A DNA stretch of 6,993 nucleotides from an uncultured bacterium (GTDB lineage Bacteria > Bacillota > Clostridia > Lachnospirales > Lachnospiraceae): contig CAJMMH010000146.1 of the NCBI GenBank assembly GCA_905214365.1, positions 1 through 6,993 of the forward strand. Reading direction: 5' to 3'. A model generated the notes under the pieces. The model was not told where the DNA came from and ran no database searches. It saw only the letters and a list, made by a program, of their open reading frames with translations. Positions 1-6,655 of the stretch are shown piece after piece. Positions within the stretch are counted from its first letter, which is position 1. Each line of letters begins with the position of its first letter. A program made the translations under genes and the position numbers.

Positions 1-123
1 TCGGAATCTTTTTGTGCTTGATTTTACGAGAAGATTTTTTGTCAGATGTGTTCAATATTCAGCTTAGGAAATTCCTGCTGTGAACTGTAACAATTATATG
101 CCATTTACCAAAAGGAGTTTTTT
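1..123. other. Intergenic left end, no supported gene
   Basis: AT-richer than the rest of the window, with stops in all frames by about 85. A perfect TATAAT is present on the minus strand (93-98) and could be the -10 of a leftward gene beyond the edge, but no good -35 is seen at 16-18 nt. A short inverted repeat, AGGAA-A-TTCCT, lies near 66-76. Confidence 0.4.
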
Positions 124-180
124 ATGAATCTCAAAATATACCGTAAAGCGAAAAACTGCCGCGCAGGCACTCATTTCTGA
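124..180 (+). other. Possible 18-codon ORF with a good ribosome binding site
   Basis: AAAGGAG at 111-117 is followed by six Ts and an ATG at 124. The frame reads MNLKIYRKAKNCRAGTHF and stops with TGA at 178-180, inside the loop of the terminator hairpin. The peptide is basic and matches nothing I recognise. No convincing plus-strand promoter is seen upstream. It may be chance, since the T-rich and purine-rich stretches are also what a terminator tail and a minus-strand leader would give. Confidence 0.15.
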
Positions 181-195
181 TTCCTGCGCGGCAGT
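151..195 (-). terminator. Strong rho-independent terminator, end of the GH42-GH78 unit
   Basis: A perfect 13-bp GC-rich inverted repeat: arms at 155-167 and 183-195 (ACTGCCGCGCAGG and its complement) with a 15-nt loop. In the minus direction the stem runs straight into TTTTTC, a classic U-tract. It begins about 50 nt after the GH78 stop. On the plus strand the stem is followed by CTTTGTTT, so it may also stop transcription coming from the left. Confidence 0.88.
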
Positions 196-205
196 CTTTG
201 TTTCC

Positions 206-226
206 GCATGCCAGCGGCATGCTTTT
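206..226 (+). terminator. Small hairpin with a T-run, possible weak plus-strand terminator
   Basis: GCATGCC (206-212) and GGCATGC (216-222) form a perfect 7-bp stem with a 3-nt loop, followed on the plus strand by TTTTATT. In the minus direction no T-run follows. It would act as a back-up stop for transcription entering the GH78 gene from the left in antisense. No plus-strand gene that needs it is visible in the window. Confidence 0.4.
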
Positions 227-247
227 ATTCCACCATTTTTTATTCTG

Positions 248-3064
248 TTATTTTCTGTATGTTACTGTCCATGTTCCGGAGCCAAGCTCAGTCTGCAGCA
301 GACCGTCTTTTCCCGCAGTAAACGCAAGTTTCTTTGCGTTAGCCGCGCCGCTCTTTGCGTCCGCTGCACCCTGCTCAAGAATCAGGGACGCGATTGTATT
401 GACCGGTACGTGAACGGTCAGAGTTACAAGGCCGTCCTTCTCTTCCCAGTGTGTGGATACGGTTCCGTATACACTGTCATAGCTGCCCTTTGCCCAGATC
501 AGGCCGCCGCCTGTCTTCGGCGCAAGAATTGCGTGGCGGTAGCCAGGCGCAGCCTCGTCGATTTCCAGGCCGGCAATGACGCGGTACAGCCACTCGCCGA
601 TTGCGCCGTACGCGTAATGGTTGAAGGAGTTCATATCCGCGCTCCACATGCTGCCGTCCGGCTTCATGCCGTCCCAGTGCTCCCACACGGTTGTCGCTCC
701 CGCCTTAACCTGATACAGCCAGGACGGGAAGTCCTCCTTCAGCAGCAGATCATACGCTTCCTTTACACAGCCGTTCTGGCTCAGCGCATGACAGAAATAC
801 GGCGTTCCGACAAAGCCGGTTACCAGATGGCCGTTTTCCTTTGCCAGCAGGCGCTTTAATCCCTCTACCGTTCCCTTCACGCCGGATTCCGGAAGCAGTC
901 CGAAGTACAGCGCCACGATATGCGCCGTCTGCGTCTGAACCTTCATCACGCCATTTTCGTCCAGGAATGTCTTCTGGAACTTTTTCACAATCCGGTCATA
1001 CAATGCCTGATACTTCTCTGCCAGCTCTGTTTTCCCAAGCACACGGCAAGTCTTAACAAACAGACCGGTCGAATACGCGTAGTATGCCGTACAGGTCAGG
1101 TCGTTGGGCGTCGCTCCGAAGAAGCTTCCCTCTTCCGCGTCCAGCGCAACCCAGTCGCCGAACTGGAGCTTATAGTTCCAGATATCGTCAACCGCATGCT
1201 CCTGCATGAAGTCAATCCACTTCTTCATGCTCTCAAACTGCTGCTCCAGGATCTCCTTGTCCCCATAGGTCAGATACAGCGTCCACGGATTGATGACCGC
1301 AACATCGGCCCATGCCGCCGCAGAATGCGTTCCCTGTCCAAGCAGCCAGTCGGTAATCACATGGAACGGCATAATATCCGGAACCATATGCGGCACGCCG
1401 CCCTCCGGCGTCTGATCGCAGGCAACGTCCTTCAGCCACTTCTTAAAGAATGGCCATGTATTGCGCAGATAGCTTGCGGTACGGCAGAAAATCTGCGCGT
1501 CACCGGTCCATCCCATACGCTCGTCACGCTGCGGGCAGTCGGTCGGAATATCAAGGAAGTTTCCGCGCAGTCCCCACTCAATGTTATGCTCCAGTTGATT
1601 CAGCAGCGGATTGGAGCAGGAAAAATGTCCGGTTTCTTCCATCTCGGAATGTACCACGCAGGCGGTAAAATCTCTGCATACCGCGTCATCCGGCCATACC
1701 TCCAGCTTTGCGTAGCGGAAACCCTGAAACGAAAACTGCTCCTGATACTCCGCCTCGTCACTGCTGCCGCAAATATACTTTACCTCAGCCTTTGCTTCTC
1801 TCAGGTTGTCAAAATATGCATTTCCCGCAGCGTCCAGCGTCTCAAAGCAGCGCAGATGTACCATTTTGCCAGCGGTTCCGCGCACACGGAAACGGATCCA
1901 TCCGGTCAGGTTCTGACCAAAATCCAGCACACGCTCGCCCTTCGGCGTCGTAAACAGGCGTGCGGCCGAAATCTCCTGCTCAATGGTCACGCGGCAGCCC
2001 GGCTGCGCGACCAGGATTTTCTTCGGGCAGGCAACGATTTCTGCCTGATGCCATGCCGTTGTATGCGGATGGTACGCGGCTGCCGTGCGGCGCTGCGCCG
2101 CCTTTTCCTCATCACTGAACGGCTGCTTCAGCGGATCGCGCTCCAGCGCGTCGTACTCTTCCTTTGTCAAACGGCGGAAGGTCTGATCCATGACCGGCTC
2201 AAAGCCCGGCAGATTCCAGCCCGGCTGCTCTAAGCGCGCGTCATAAATCTCGCCATCATAAATTTCCGAAAATGTAACCGGCGAATCGCAGCCGATCCAA
2301 GACTCATCAGTCACAAGTGTCTGCACGCTTCCGTCCTCATAACGGATTGTCAGCTGCAGCAGAAGAGCCGTCTGCTCTCCATAATTGTTGCGTTCATGCA
2401 CAAATCCCATCATGCCCTTATACCAGCCCGCGCCGAGATGCGCGCCAAGCGCATTTTCTCCCTCACGCAGCTGCTGCGTCACATCGTAGGTCTGATAGCA
2501 GATCTGATGATGGTAAGAGGTCCAGCCCGGAGCCATCTGGTCGTGACCGACCGGCTTTCCGTTCAGATACAGATGATACAGGCCAAGCGCGGTCGAGCAG
2601 ATGTACGCTTCGCGGATCTCCCCGCGGACGGAAAATTCCTTGCGAAGATAGGTTCCTTTGGAATTGGACTTGTCCGCTCTCGTCTCTGCCGATACAAATT
2701 CTCCCTGCCATTCGTTGTCCAGAAGTGCGGTCACAAACGACGCCGGAGCGGAAAAGCCGCTCTCCTCCTCGCCTGCTTCTCCATCAAAGCAGCCGTTGAC
2801 CCATACCTTTACGCGCACATAATAACGGGTGCAGGACTCCAGCTTTACCTGTTCCATTCTGACATGCGCGGACTCGTTGCTTTCAACCTTTCCGCTGTCG
2901 TAAATTACGTCCGCGAAATCCGCCTCTTTTGCGAGCTGCACCTGGTAAGCAGTCTGCATCGCATCGGTTCCGCTGCTGGCAATGATCCAGTCCAGCTCCG
3001 GCATCCGGTCCGTTCCAACCGGATGCTCCAGATAATCCATACGTATTCTTTCAATATTTGTCAT
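248..3064 (-). CDS. GH78 alpha-L-rhamnosidase, cytoplasmic, complete
   Basis: The enzyme hydrolyses terminal non-reducing alpha-L-rhamnose from oligosaccharides or plant glycosides, with inversion of configuration (family knowledge). At 938 aa it has the usual full length: an N-terminal Fn3-like region (about 1-115), rhamnosidase N and beta-sandwich domains (about 116-475), the (alpha/alpha)6 catalytic barrel (about 485-830) and a C-terminal beta domain. The signature DCPQRDERMGWTGD lies at 509-522. By spacing, Asp509, Glu515 (general acid), Trp519 and Asp522 match Asp630, Glu636, Trp640 and Asp643 of the Streptomyces avermitilis enzyme. Glu795 in VWEHWDG (base) and His816 match Glu895 and His916. 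No signal peptide or membrane segment is seen, so it should be cytoplasmic. I chose the ATG at 3064 because GGAG (3071-3074) sits 6 nt upstream. ATGs at 3067 and 3076 are in frame but badly spaced. It follows the GH42 gene by 20 nt and is the last gene before a terminator. An Ala/Lys-rich tandem repeat (residues 899-912) is unusual. The natural substrate cannot be read from the sequence. Confidence 0.96.
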   Translation of the reverse strand: MTNIERIRMDYLEHPVGTDRMPELDWIIASSGTDAMQTAYQVQLAKEADFADVIYDSGKVESNESAHVRMEQVKLESCTRYYVRVKVWVNGCFDGEAGEEESGFSAPASFVTALLDNEWQGEFVSAETRADKSNSKGTYLRKEFSVRGEIREAYICSTALGLYHLYLNGKPVGHDQMAPGWTSYHHQICYQTYDVTQQLREGENALGAHLGAGWYKGMMGFVHERNNYGEQTALLLQLTIRYEDGSVQTLVTDESWIGCDSPVTFSEIYDGEIYDARLEQPGWNLPGFEPVMDQTFRRLTKEEYDALERDPLKQPFSDEEKAAQRRTAAAYHPHTTAWHQAEIVACPKKILVAQPGCRVTIEQEISAARLFTTPKGERVLDFGQNLTGWIRFRVRGTAGKMVHLRCFETLDAAGNAYFDNLREAKAEVKYICGSSDEAEYQEQFSFQGFRYAKLEVWPDDAVCRDFTACVVHSEMEETGHFSCSNPLLNQLEHNIEWGLRGNFLDIPTDCPQRDERMGWTGDAQIFCRTASYLRNTWPFFKKWLKDVACDQTPEGGVPHMVPDIMPFHVITDWLLGQGTHSAAAWADVAVINPWTLYLTYGDKEILEQQFESMKKWIDFMQEHAVDDIWNYKLQFGDWVALDAEEGSFFGATPNDLTCTAYYAYSTGLFVKTCRVLGKTELAEKYQALYDRIVKKFQKTFLDENGVMKVQTQTAHIVALYFGLLPESGVKGTVEGLKRLLAKENGHLVTGFVGTPYFCHALSQNGCVKEAYDLLLKEDFPSWLYQVKAGATTVWEHWDGMKPDGSMWSADMNSFNHYAYGAIGEWLYRVIAGLEIDEAAPGYRHAILAPKTGGGLIWAKGSYDSVYGTVSTHWEEKDGLVTLTVHVPVNTIASLILEQGAADAKSGAANAKKLAFTAGKDGLLQTELGSGTWTVTYRK
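329..370 (-). repeat. 21-bp diverged tandem repeat within the GH78 gene
   Basis: Two adjacent 7-codon units encode GAADAKS and GAANAKK (GH78 residues 899-912). They fall in the C-terminal beta domain, where a surface loop is expected. Codons differ between the units (GGT/GGC, GCA/GCG, GCG/GCT), so the duplication is old or selected at protein level. Confidence 0.55.
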
Positions 3065-3070
3065 CATTCG

Positions 3071-3074
3071 CTCC
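3071..3074 (-). promoter_or_regulatory. Ribosome binding site of the GH78 gene
   Basis: GGAG on the minus strand, 6 nt before the ATG at 3064. It overlaps the ATG at 3076 (ATGGAG), so that more upstream ATG has no usable site of its own. It lies in the 20-nt gap after the GH42 stop, which suggests coupled translation of the two enzymes. Confidence 0.6.
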
Positions 3075-3084
3075 ATTCCGCCGC

Positions 3085-5112
3085 TCAGGATCTTACGACT
3101 GCAACGCCGTACGGCTCCAGGCTGACGGTATCCGTAACTTCCGTTTCTCCAAACAGCTCTTTTCCTGCCGAAACCGCCGGAACTGCCTGCGGCTGATCAG
3201 TCTCATTCAGATAAAAATCAAACCGTTCGGTTCCGTTTTCTCTGCAGTGATGCTCCACACCCTCCGGCATCGGCGCAAGCGCGACTCCGGCTTCCGTCAG
3301 GCACTGGCGGTAAATCTTTTCCATTCCTGCCTGCTCGATGCGCGCGCCGACATACCAGCACTCGCCTTTTCCGGTCTTCTTCCGGGTAACGACCGGAGTT
3401 TTTGCGTAAAAGTCATCCCGATATTCAGCCATCACCTCAGCATCGGAAACCTTCAGCACCTCACAGTAATCGCGGATTTCAAAGGAATCTCCATCTGCAA
3501 AGTCCGCATGATTCCGATCAGTGGGATACAGCGTATCAATTTCCTCACTGTAAAGACCCGCAAGCTCTTTCATACCGTCTCCCGGAAAACCGCCAAGCCA
3601 GCAAAGCTCATGCTCATCCACATATCCGCACAGATAGGTCAGAATCAGACGACCGCCCTGCTCAACATACGCTTTCAGATGCGGAGCGGTTTCCGGCTTC
3701 AGAAGATACAGCATCGGAGCCACAGCTACCGCGTATCTGGAAAGATCCGCAAGCGGAGAAACCACATCAGTTTCCACACCGATCTTCAACAGGCTCGAAA
3801 ACTGATCCAGGCAGGTCTGCTCATACTTCTTGGTTTCTTTTGCAAGGCCGGCCATATCCGCGACCGCCCAGCGGTTGCTCCAGTCAAACAGCACCGCCGC
3901 CTTTGCCGTTACCGCGCTTCCGGTTACCGGCGCCAGCTTCTTTAACAGCTCGCCGACCTCCGTTACCTCGCGGAATACTCTCGTATCGTCCGTTCCCAGA
4001 TGATCAAGAACCGCTCCGTGATACTGTTCAAATGAGCCTCTTCCCTTTCTCCACTGAAAATATTGTACCGTATCTGAACCGCACGCAATCGCCTGCAGGC
4101 TGCCGACCCGGTGCATGCCCGGACGCTTCAGCTTGTTGTACGGATGCCAGTTTACCAGGCTCGGCGTACTCTCCATCAGCATAAACGGCTGTCCCGGCTT
4201 CATGCCGCGCATCAGTGCGTGATCAAACGCCGCGCCCATCGAAGTCTGCATTACCGTTTCCTGATTGTTATGGTAAACCGGATAGCTGTCCCAGGAAATC
4301 ACATCCAGCTGCTTTGCCAGCTTATGATAATCCAGTCCCGGATACAGGTGCATGAAATTGGTTGTCGCCGGGATCTTTGGCGTAATCTCCTTCAAAATCG
4401 TACGCTCAAAGGAAATATACTGGCACATGTTCCAGGTCGTAAATTCCTTCCAGGCAAGGTTCAGTCCCATGATGCTTCCCTCGCCGTGCGCCATCGGCGC
4501 TTCGATCTGGTCAAAGCTGCTGTAGGTATGACTCCAGAACGTCGTCCACCACGCGTGATTCAGCTCATTGATATCGTCATGGAAACGCAGCTTCAGATAC
4601 TCGCGGAACTTCGCTTGGCACAGCGGGCAGTAACACTCGCCGCCAAGCTCGTTGGAGATATGCCACAGAATCAGGCCCGGATGATCTTTGACACGATCAG
4701 CCAGACGGCGGATCAGGCTCTCCGCCTTTTTCCGGAATGCCGGCGATGTCAGGCAGTGATTATGGCGCAGACCATGCATGTTGCGCACACCATCTCTTCC
4801 GACGCGCATCGCTTCCGGATACTTTGCGTCCAGCCATGCAGGACGTGCTCCGGTCGGTGTCGCAAGCACGGTGTAAATTCCGTTTTTATACAGCTCGTCC
4901 ATGATGCCGGTCAGCCAGTCAAAATGATACTCGCCCTCCGCCGGTTCATACACAGACCAGGAAAAAACTCCCAGCGTCGCGCAGTTGACTCCGGCCTTTT
5001 TCATCAGCCGGATATCCTCCTTCAGAATGTCCGGACGATCCAGCCACTGCTCCGGATTATAGTCTCCTCCGTGAATCATCCCGTCCACCTGAGGGAATAA
5101 AATCTTTTTCAT
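3085..5112 (-). CDS. GH42 beta-galactosidase, cytoplasmic, complete
   Basis: This is a retaining beta-galactosidase of family GH42. Some relatives act on alpha-L-arabinopyranosides or on galacto-oligosaccharides from plant cell wall rather than lactose. At 675 aa it has the family's normal length and order: TIM barrel (about 15-390) opening with GDYNPEQW (16-23), a middle Rossmann-like trimerisation domain (about 395-610) and a small C-terminal beta domain. Asn154-Glu155 in HISNELGG is the acid/base pair and Glu314 in LMEST is the nucleophile. Arg116 and Trp322 also fit conserved active-site positions. Cys120 with Cys160, Cys162 and Cys165 (CYCPLC) reproduces the zinc cluster known from Thermus GH42. 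There is no signal peptide, so cytoplasmic action on imported sugars is inferred. The start at 5112 (MKKILFPQ) is set by AAGGAG at 5121-5126, 8 nt upstream. The open frame reaches back to 5175, but those 21 codons look non-coding. It is probably co-transcribed with the GH78 gene 20 nt downstream. The gap to the AI-2E gene upstream is 87 nt. Confidence 0.96.
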   Translation of the reverse strand: MKKILFPQVDGMIHGGDYNPEQWLDRPDILKEDIRLMKKAGVNCATLGVFSWSVYEPAEGEYHFDWLTGIMDELYKNGIYTVLATPTGARPAWLDAKYPEAMRVGRDGVRNMHGLRHNHCLTSPAFRKKAESLIRRLADRVKDHPGLILWHISNELGGECYCPLCQAKFREYLKLRFHDDINELNHAWWTTFWSHTYSSFDQIEAPMAHGEGSIMGLNLAWKEFTTWNMCQYISFERTILKEITPKIPATTNFMHLYPGLDYHKLAKQLDVISWDSYPVYHNNQETVMQTSMGAAFDHALMRGMKPGQPFMLMESTPSLVNWHPYNKLKRPGMHRVGSLQAIACGSDTVQYFQWRKGRGSFEQYHGAVLDHLGTDDTRVFREVTEVGELLKKLAPVTGSAVTAKAAVLFDWSNRWAVADMAGLAKETKKYEQTCLDQFSSLLKIGVETDVVSPLADLSRYAVAVAPMLYLLKPETAPHLKAYVEQGGRLILTYLCGYVDEHELCWLGGFPGDGMKELAGLYSEEIDTLYPTDRNHADFADGDSFEIRDYCEVLKVSDAEVMAEYRDDFYAKTPVVTRKKTGKGECWYVGARIEQAGMEKIYRQCLTEAGVALAPMPEGVEHHCRENGTERFDFYLNETDQPQAVPAVSAGKELFGETEVTDTVSLEPYGVAVVRS

Positions 5113-5120
5113 ATCATCTA

Positions 5121-5126
5121 CTCCTT
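5121..5126 (-). promoter_or_regulatory. Ribosome binding site of the complete GH42 gene
   Basis: AAGGAG on the minus strand with an 8-nt spacer to the ATG at 5112. It sets the protein start at MKKILFPQ and excludes the longer open frame reaching 5175. The 87-nt gap in which it lies (5113-5199) shows no terminator and no convincing promoter; a TTGACC is present but lacks a matching -10. Confidence 0.75.
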
Positions 5127-5199
5127 CTTTTTCTCTGCCAAAGGCATCACCAAATCCAGACATCTCCACGGTCAATTCGCCTCTGCAGCATCTTCTGCA

Positions 5200-6483
5200 T
5201 TACTCATCATCGTCATCGCTGTCATCCGGCTTTGCAGCCCGATTCTGCGCCTCGTCTTCCTCATCCGGCGCGTCTGATGCGTCCGCATACTCTTCATACG
5301 CTACCTTTTCTTCCGCATCCTGCAGGCCTTTATGCCGCAGTCTCCGGTATACCATGCGCCGGATCAGATCATAAATAACCGCAAAAGTCGGTACTCCGGC
5401 AAGAATACCGGTAAATCCGAACAGACCGCCGAACAGCGTAATGGAAAACAGAACCCAGAATGCCGACAGTCCGACACTATTTGCCAAAAGCTTCGGTCCG
5501 AGGATATTTCCATCGATCTGCTGCAGAATCAAAATAAAAATCAGAAAGACAACGCAGGCAAACGGATTGGAAATATAAATAATGATCAGGCACGGAATTG
5601 CTCCGATAAACGGTCCGAAATACGGAATGATATTGGTCACGCCAATCACAACGCTGATCAGAATAACATTCGGGAAGTCTTTCATCACAAACGACAGAAT
5701 CAAACAAAATACATACGTAATCAGGCCGACAATCGTGCTGTCCAGGATCTTTCCCGCAAAGAAACCGGTGAAGGTATGATCCGCAAACCGCAGTTCCTCC
5801 ATGATCCGATCCGCAATCGGTTCCCTGGCGGCTGCATACAATACCTGCTTTCCCTGTCTGGCAAATGTCTTTCTGCTGCAGAGTACATAAACACACACAA
5901 TGACACCGATAAACAGATCATAAATCATGTTCACAATCGATGTCAGCGTACTTGCGAAGCTTCCGAGCATCTGATCTAACATCGGACTGAAATCATTCTG
6001 GAACCATGTAGTCAGCCGGTCGCTGATCTGCTGAATCGTATCCGCCGCGTAATCGTACATTGCCTCCTGACCTTCTAGCTTTCCGGTCACCCATTTCGTA
6101 AACCGATTAATCTGCGCGGGAACATCCACCAGAAGCTTCATAATGCTTTCAACCAACTGCGGAAGAACCGCCGCCAGCAGCAGCCATACAACCGAAACCG
6201 CAAGCACAACTACAACCAAAACCGCAAGTCCGCCCGCCCGCTTCTTCCATTTTTTCGGCAGCCATTTTTCAAATACATGCTCGAAATAATTGCAGGGACT
6301 TTTCAGCAGATACGCCATGATTCCGCCGTACACAAACGGGGTCAGGATTTCCTTGATCCACCGGATTCCTCCCTGGATCTGCCCGAACCGCAGAATCACA
6401 AAATACAGGACAATTGCCATTGCCAGGGCAACAAACCCTGACAGGGAACGAGTAATCACCCGCTTCCAGTCGTCTTTATTCAT
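5200..6483 (-). CDS. AI-2E family (DUF20/PerM-like) membrane transporter
   Basis: This is a 427-aa integral membrane protein of the AI-2E/PerM superfamily. Members have been linked to autoinducer-2 export, Na+/H+ antiport or permease roles; the actual substrate is unknown here. Hydrophobic segments fit the family: about 14-33, 46-60, 84-107, a long soluble stretch (about 110-180) and then 183-203, 248-267, 271-305, 308-320 and 339-373. Family signatures are visible: TNIIPYFGPFIG (283-294) and QQIDGNILGPKLLANSVGLS (321-340). The C-terminus from about 385 is a charged tail ending in a run of Asp/Glu (DDSDDDDE), probably cytosolic. I chose the ATG at 6483 because AGGAGG (6490-6495) lies 6 nt upstream. 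Alternative in-frame starts at 6504 (ATG, poorly spaced GGAGG) and 6528 (GTG) would add 7 or 15 mostly basic residues. It lies between two GH42 genes and has its own likely promoter. A functional tie to the glycosidases is not shown. Confidence 0.93.
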   Translation of the reverse strand: MNKDDWKRVITRSLSGFVALAMAIVLYFVILRFGQIQGGIRWIKEILTPFVYGGIMAYLLKSPCNYFEHVFEKWLPKKWKKRAGGLAVLVVVVLAVSVVWLLLAAVLPQLVESIMKLLVDVPAQINRFTKWVTGKLEGQEAMYDYAADTIQQISDRLTTWFQNDFSPMLDQMLGSFASTLTSIVNMIYDLFIGVIVCVYVLCSRKTFARQGKQVLYAAAREPIADRIMEELRFADHTFTGFFAGKILDSTIVGLITYVFCLILSFVMKDFPNVILISVVIGVTNIIPYFGPFIGAIPCLIIIYISNPFACVVFLIFILILQQIDGNILGPKLLANSVGLSAFWVLFSITLFGGLFGFTGILAGVPTFAVIYDLIRRMVYRRLRHKGLQDAEEKVAYEEYADASDAPDEEDEAQNRAAKPDDSDDDDE

Positions 6484-6489
6484 TGATCT

Positions 6490-6495
6490 CCTCCT
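6490..6495 (-). promoter_or_regulatory. Ribosome binding site of the AI-2E gene
   Basis: AGGAGG on the minus strand, 6 nt before the ATG at 6483. This near-perfect Shine-Dalgarno match decides the start against the ATG at 6504, whose GGAGG is only 3 nt away. Confidence 0.75.
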
Positions 6496-6515
6496 GTCAG
6501 CCATTATCCTCCGTT

Positions 6516-6532
6516 TCACCGAAATCACCGAA
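6516..6532 (-). repeat. Tandem 8-nt direct repeat in the AI-2E leader
   Basis: On the plus strand TCACCGAA occurs at 6516-6523 and again at 6525-6532, a 9-nt period. On the transcript this reads TTCGGTGA twice, just ahead of the ribosome binding region. The short period could be chance or a binding site for a regulator. A copy of the GTG within it is the most upstream possible start of the AI-2E frame. Confidence 0.4.
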
Positions 6533-6541
6533 CTTTATCCT

Positions 6542-6560
6542 CAAAACTCCCTGAGTTTTG
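6542..6560 (-). repeat. Leader hairpin, perfect 8-bp inverted repeat
   Basis: CAAAACTC at 6542-6549 and GAGTTTTG at 6553-6560 are perfect inverted arms around a 3-nt loop. In the minus direction the hairpin is followed by AGGATAAAG, not a T-run, so it does not look like a terminator. It lies in the predicted leader between the promoter at 6608 and the AI-2E start. It may be a leader structure, a protein-binding palindrome or part of a dispersed repeat; the sequence does not decide which. Confidence 0.5.
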
Positions 6561-6607
6561 CCTGGAGCGTGTTTTCGGTTTCCCGGAAGGCTTTGCTATT
6601 CCCCCCT

Positions 6608-6637
6608 ATTTTAGCATACTCATTCCAGTTTCTGCAA
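6608..6637 (-). promoter_or_regulatory. Extended -10 promoter for the AI-2E gene
   Basis: On the minus strand there is TATGCTAAAAT: a TAAAAT -10 box (6608-6613) with a TRTG extension one base upstream (6615-6618). A weak -35, TTGCAG (6632-6637), lies 18 nt further up. Extended -10 promoters tolerate a poor -35 (established for sigma-A). The expected transcription start is near 6601, giving a leader of about 115 nt before the ATG at 6483. It sits entirely between the GH42 stop and the AI-2E start, as a promoter should. It could also drive the downstream GH42-GH78 pair, since no terminator is seen between them. Confidence 0.6.
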
Positions 6638-6655
6638 CTGCCCTGTTTCCCCCGA

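Noticed and set aside
920..2233. 437-codon open frame on the plus strand, antisense to the GH78 gene
   Set aside because: The minus strand encodes an intact GH78 with catalytic motifs here. The antisense translation is rich in Arg, Leu, His and Cys with no domain pattern, as expected of a shadow frame in moderately GC-rich coding DNA.
3058..5100. Long plus-strand open frames (3058-3945, 3402-4184, 4111-5100) antisense to the GH42 gene
   Set aside because: All overlap a well-supported GH42 gene. They overlap one another, have no good ribosome binding sites, and their composition is that of shadow frames.
5113..5175. N-terminal extension of the complete GH42 protein to 5175
   Set aside because: The extra 21 residues precede a strong ribosome binding site and do not resemble a GH42 N-terminus or a signal peptide.
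5113..5199. Separate promoter (TTGACC) or terminator between the AI-2E and GH42 genes
   Set aside because: No matching -10 box at 16-18 nt, and the only hairpin (TGCAG/CTGCA) has 5 bp and no T-run.
5332..5979. 215-codon plus-strand frame antisense to the AI-2E gene
   Set aside because: Asn/Gln/Arg-rich translation that is the antisense of hydrophobic membrane-segment codons; a shadow.
6561..6655. Terminator after the partial GH42 gene
   Set aside because: Only short stems (CAGTT/AACTG, TTCC/GGAA) without U-tracts, so it was not called.
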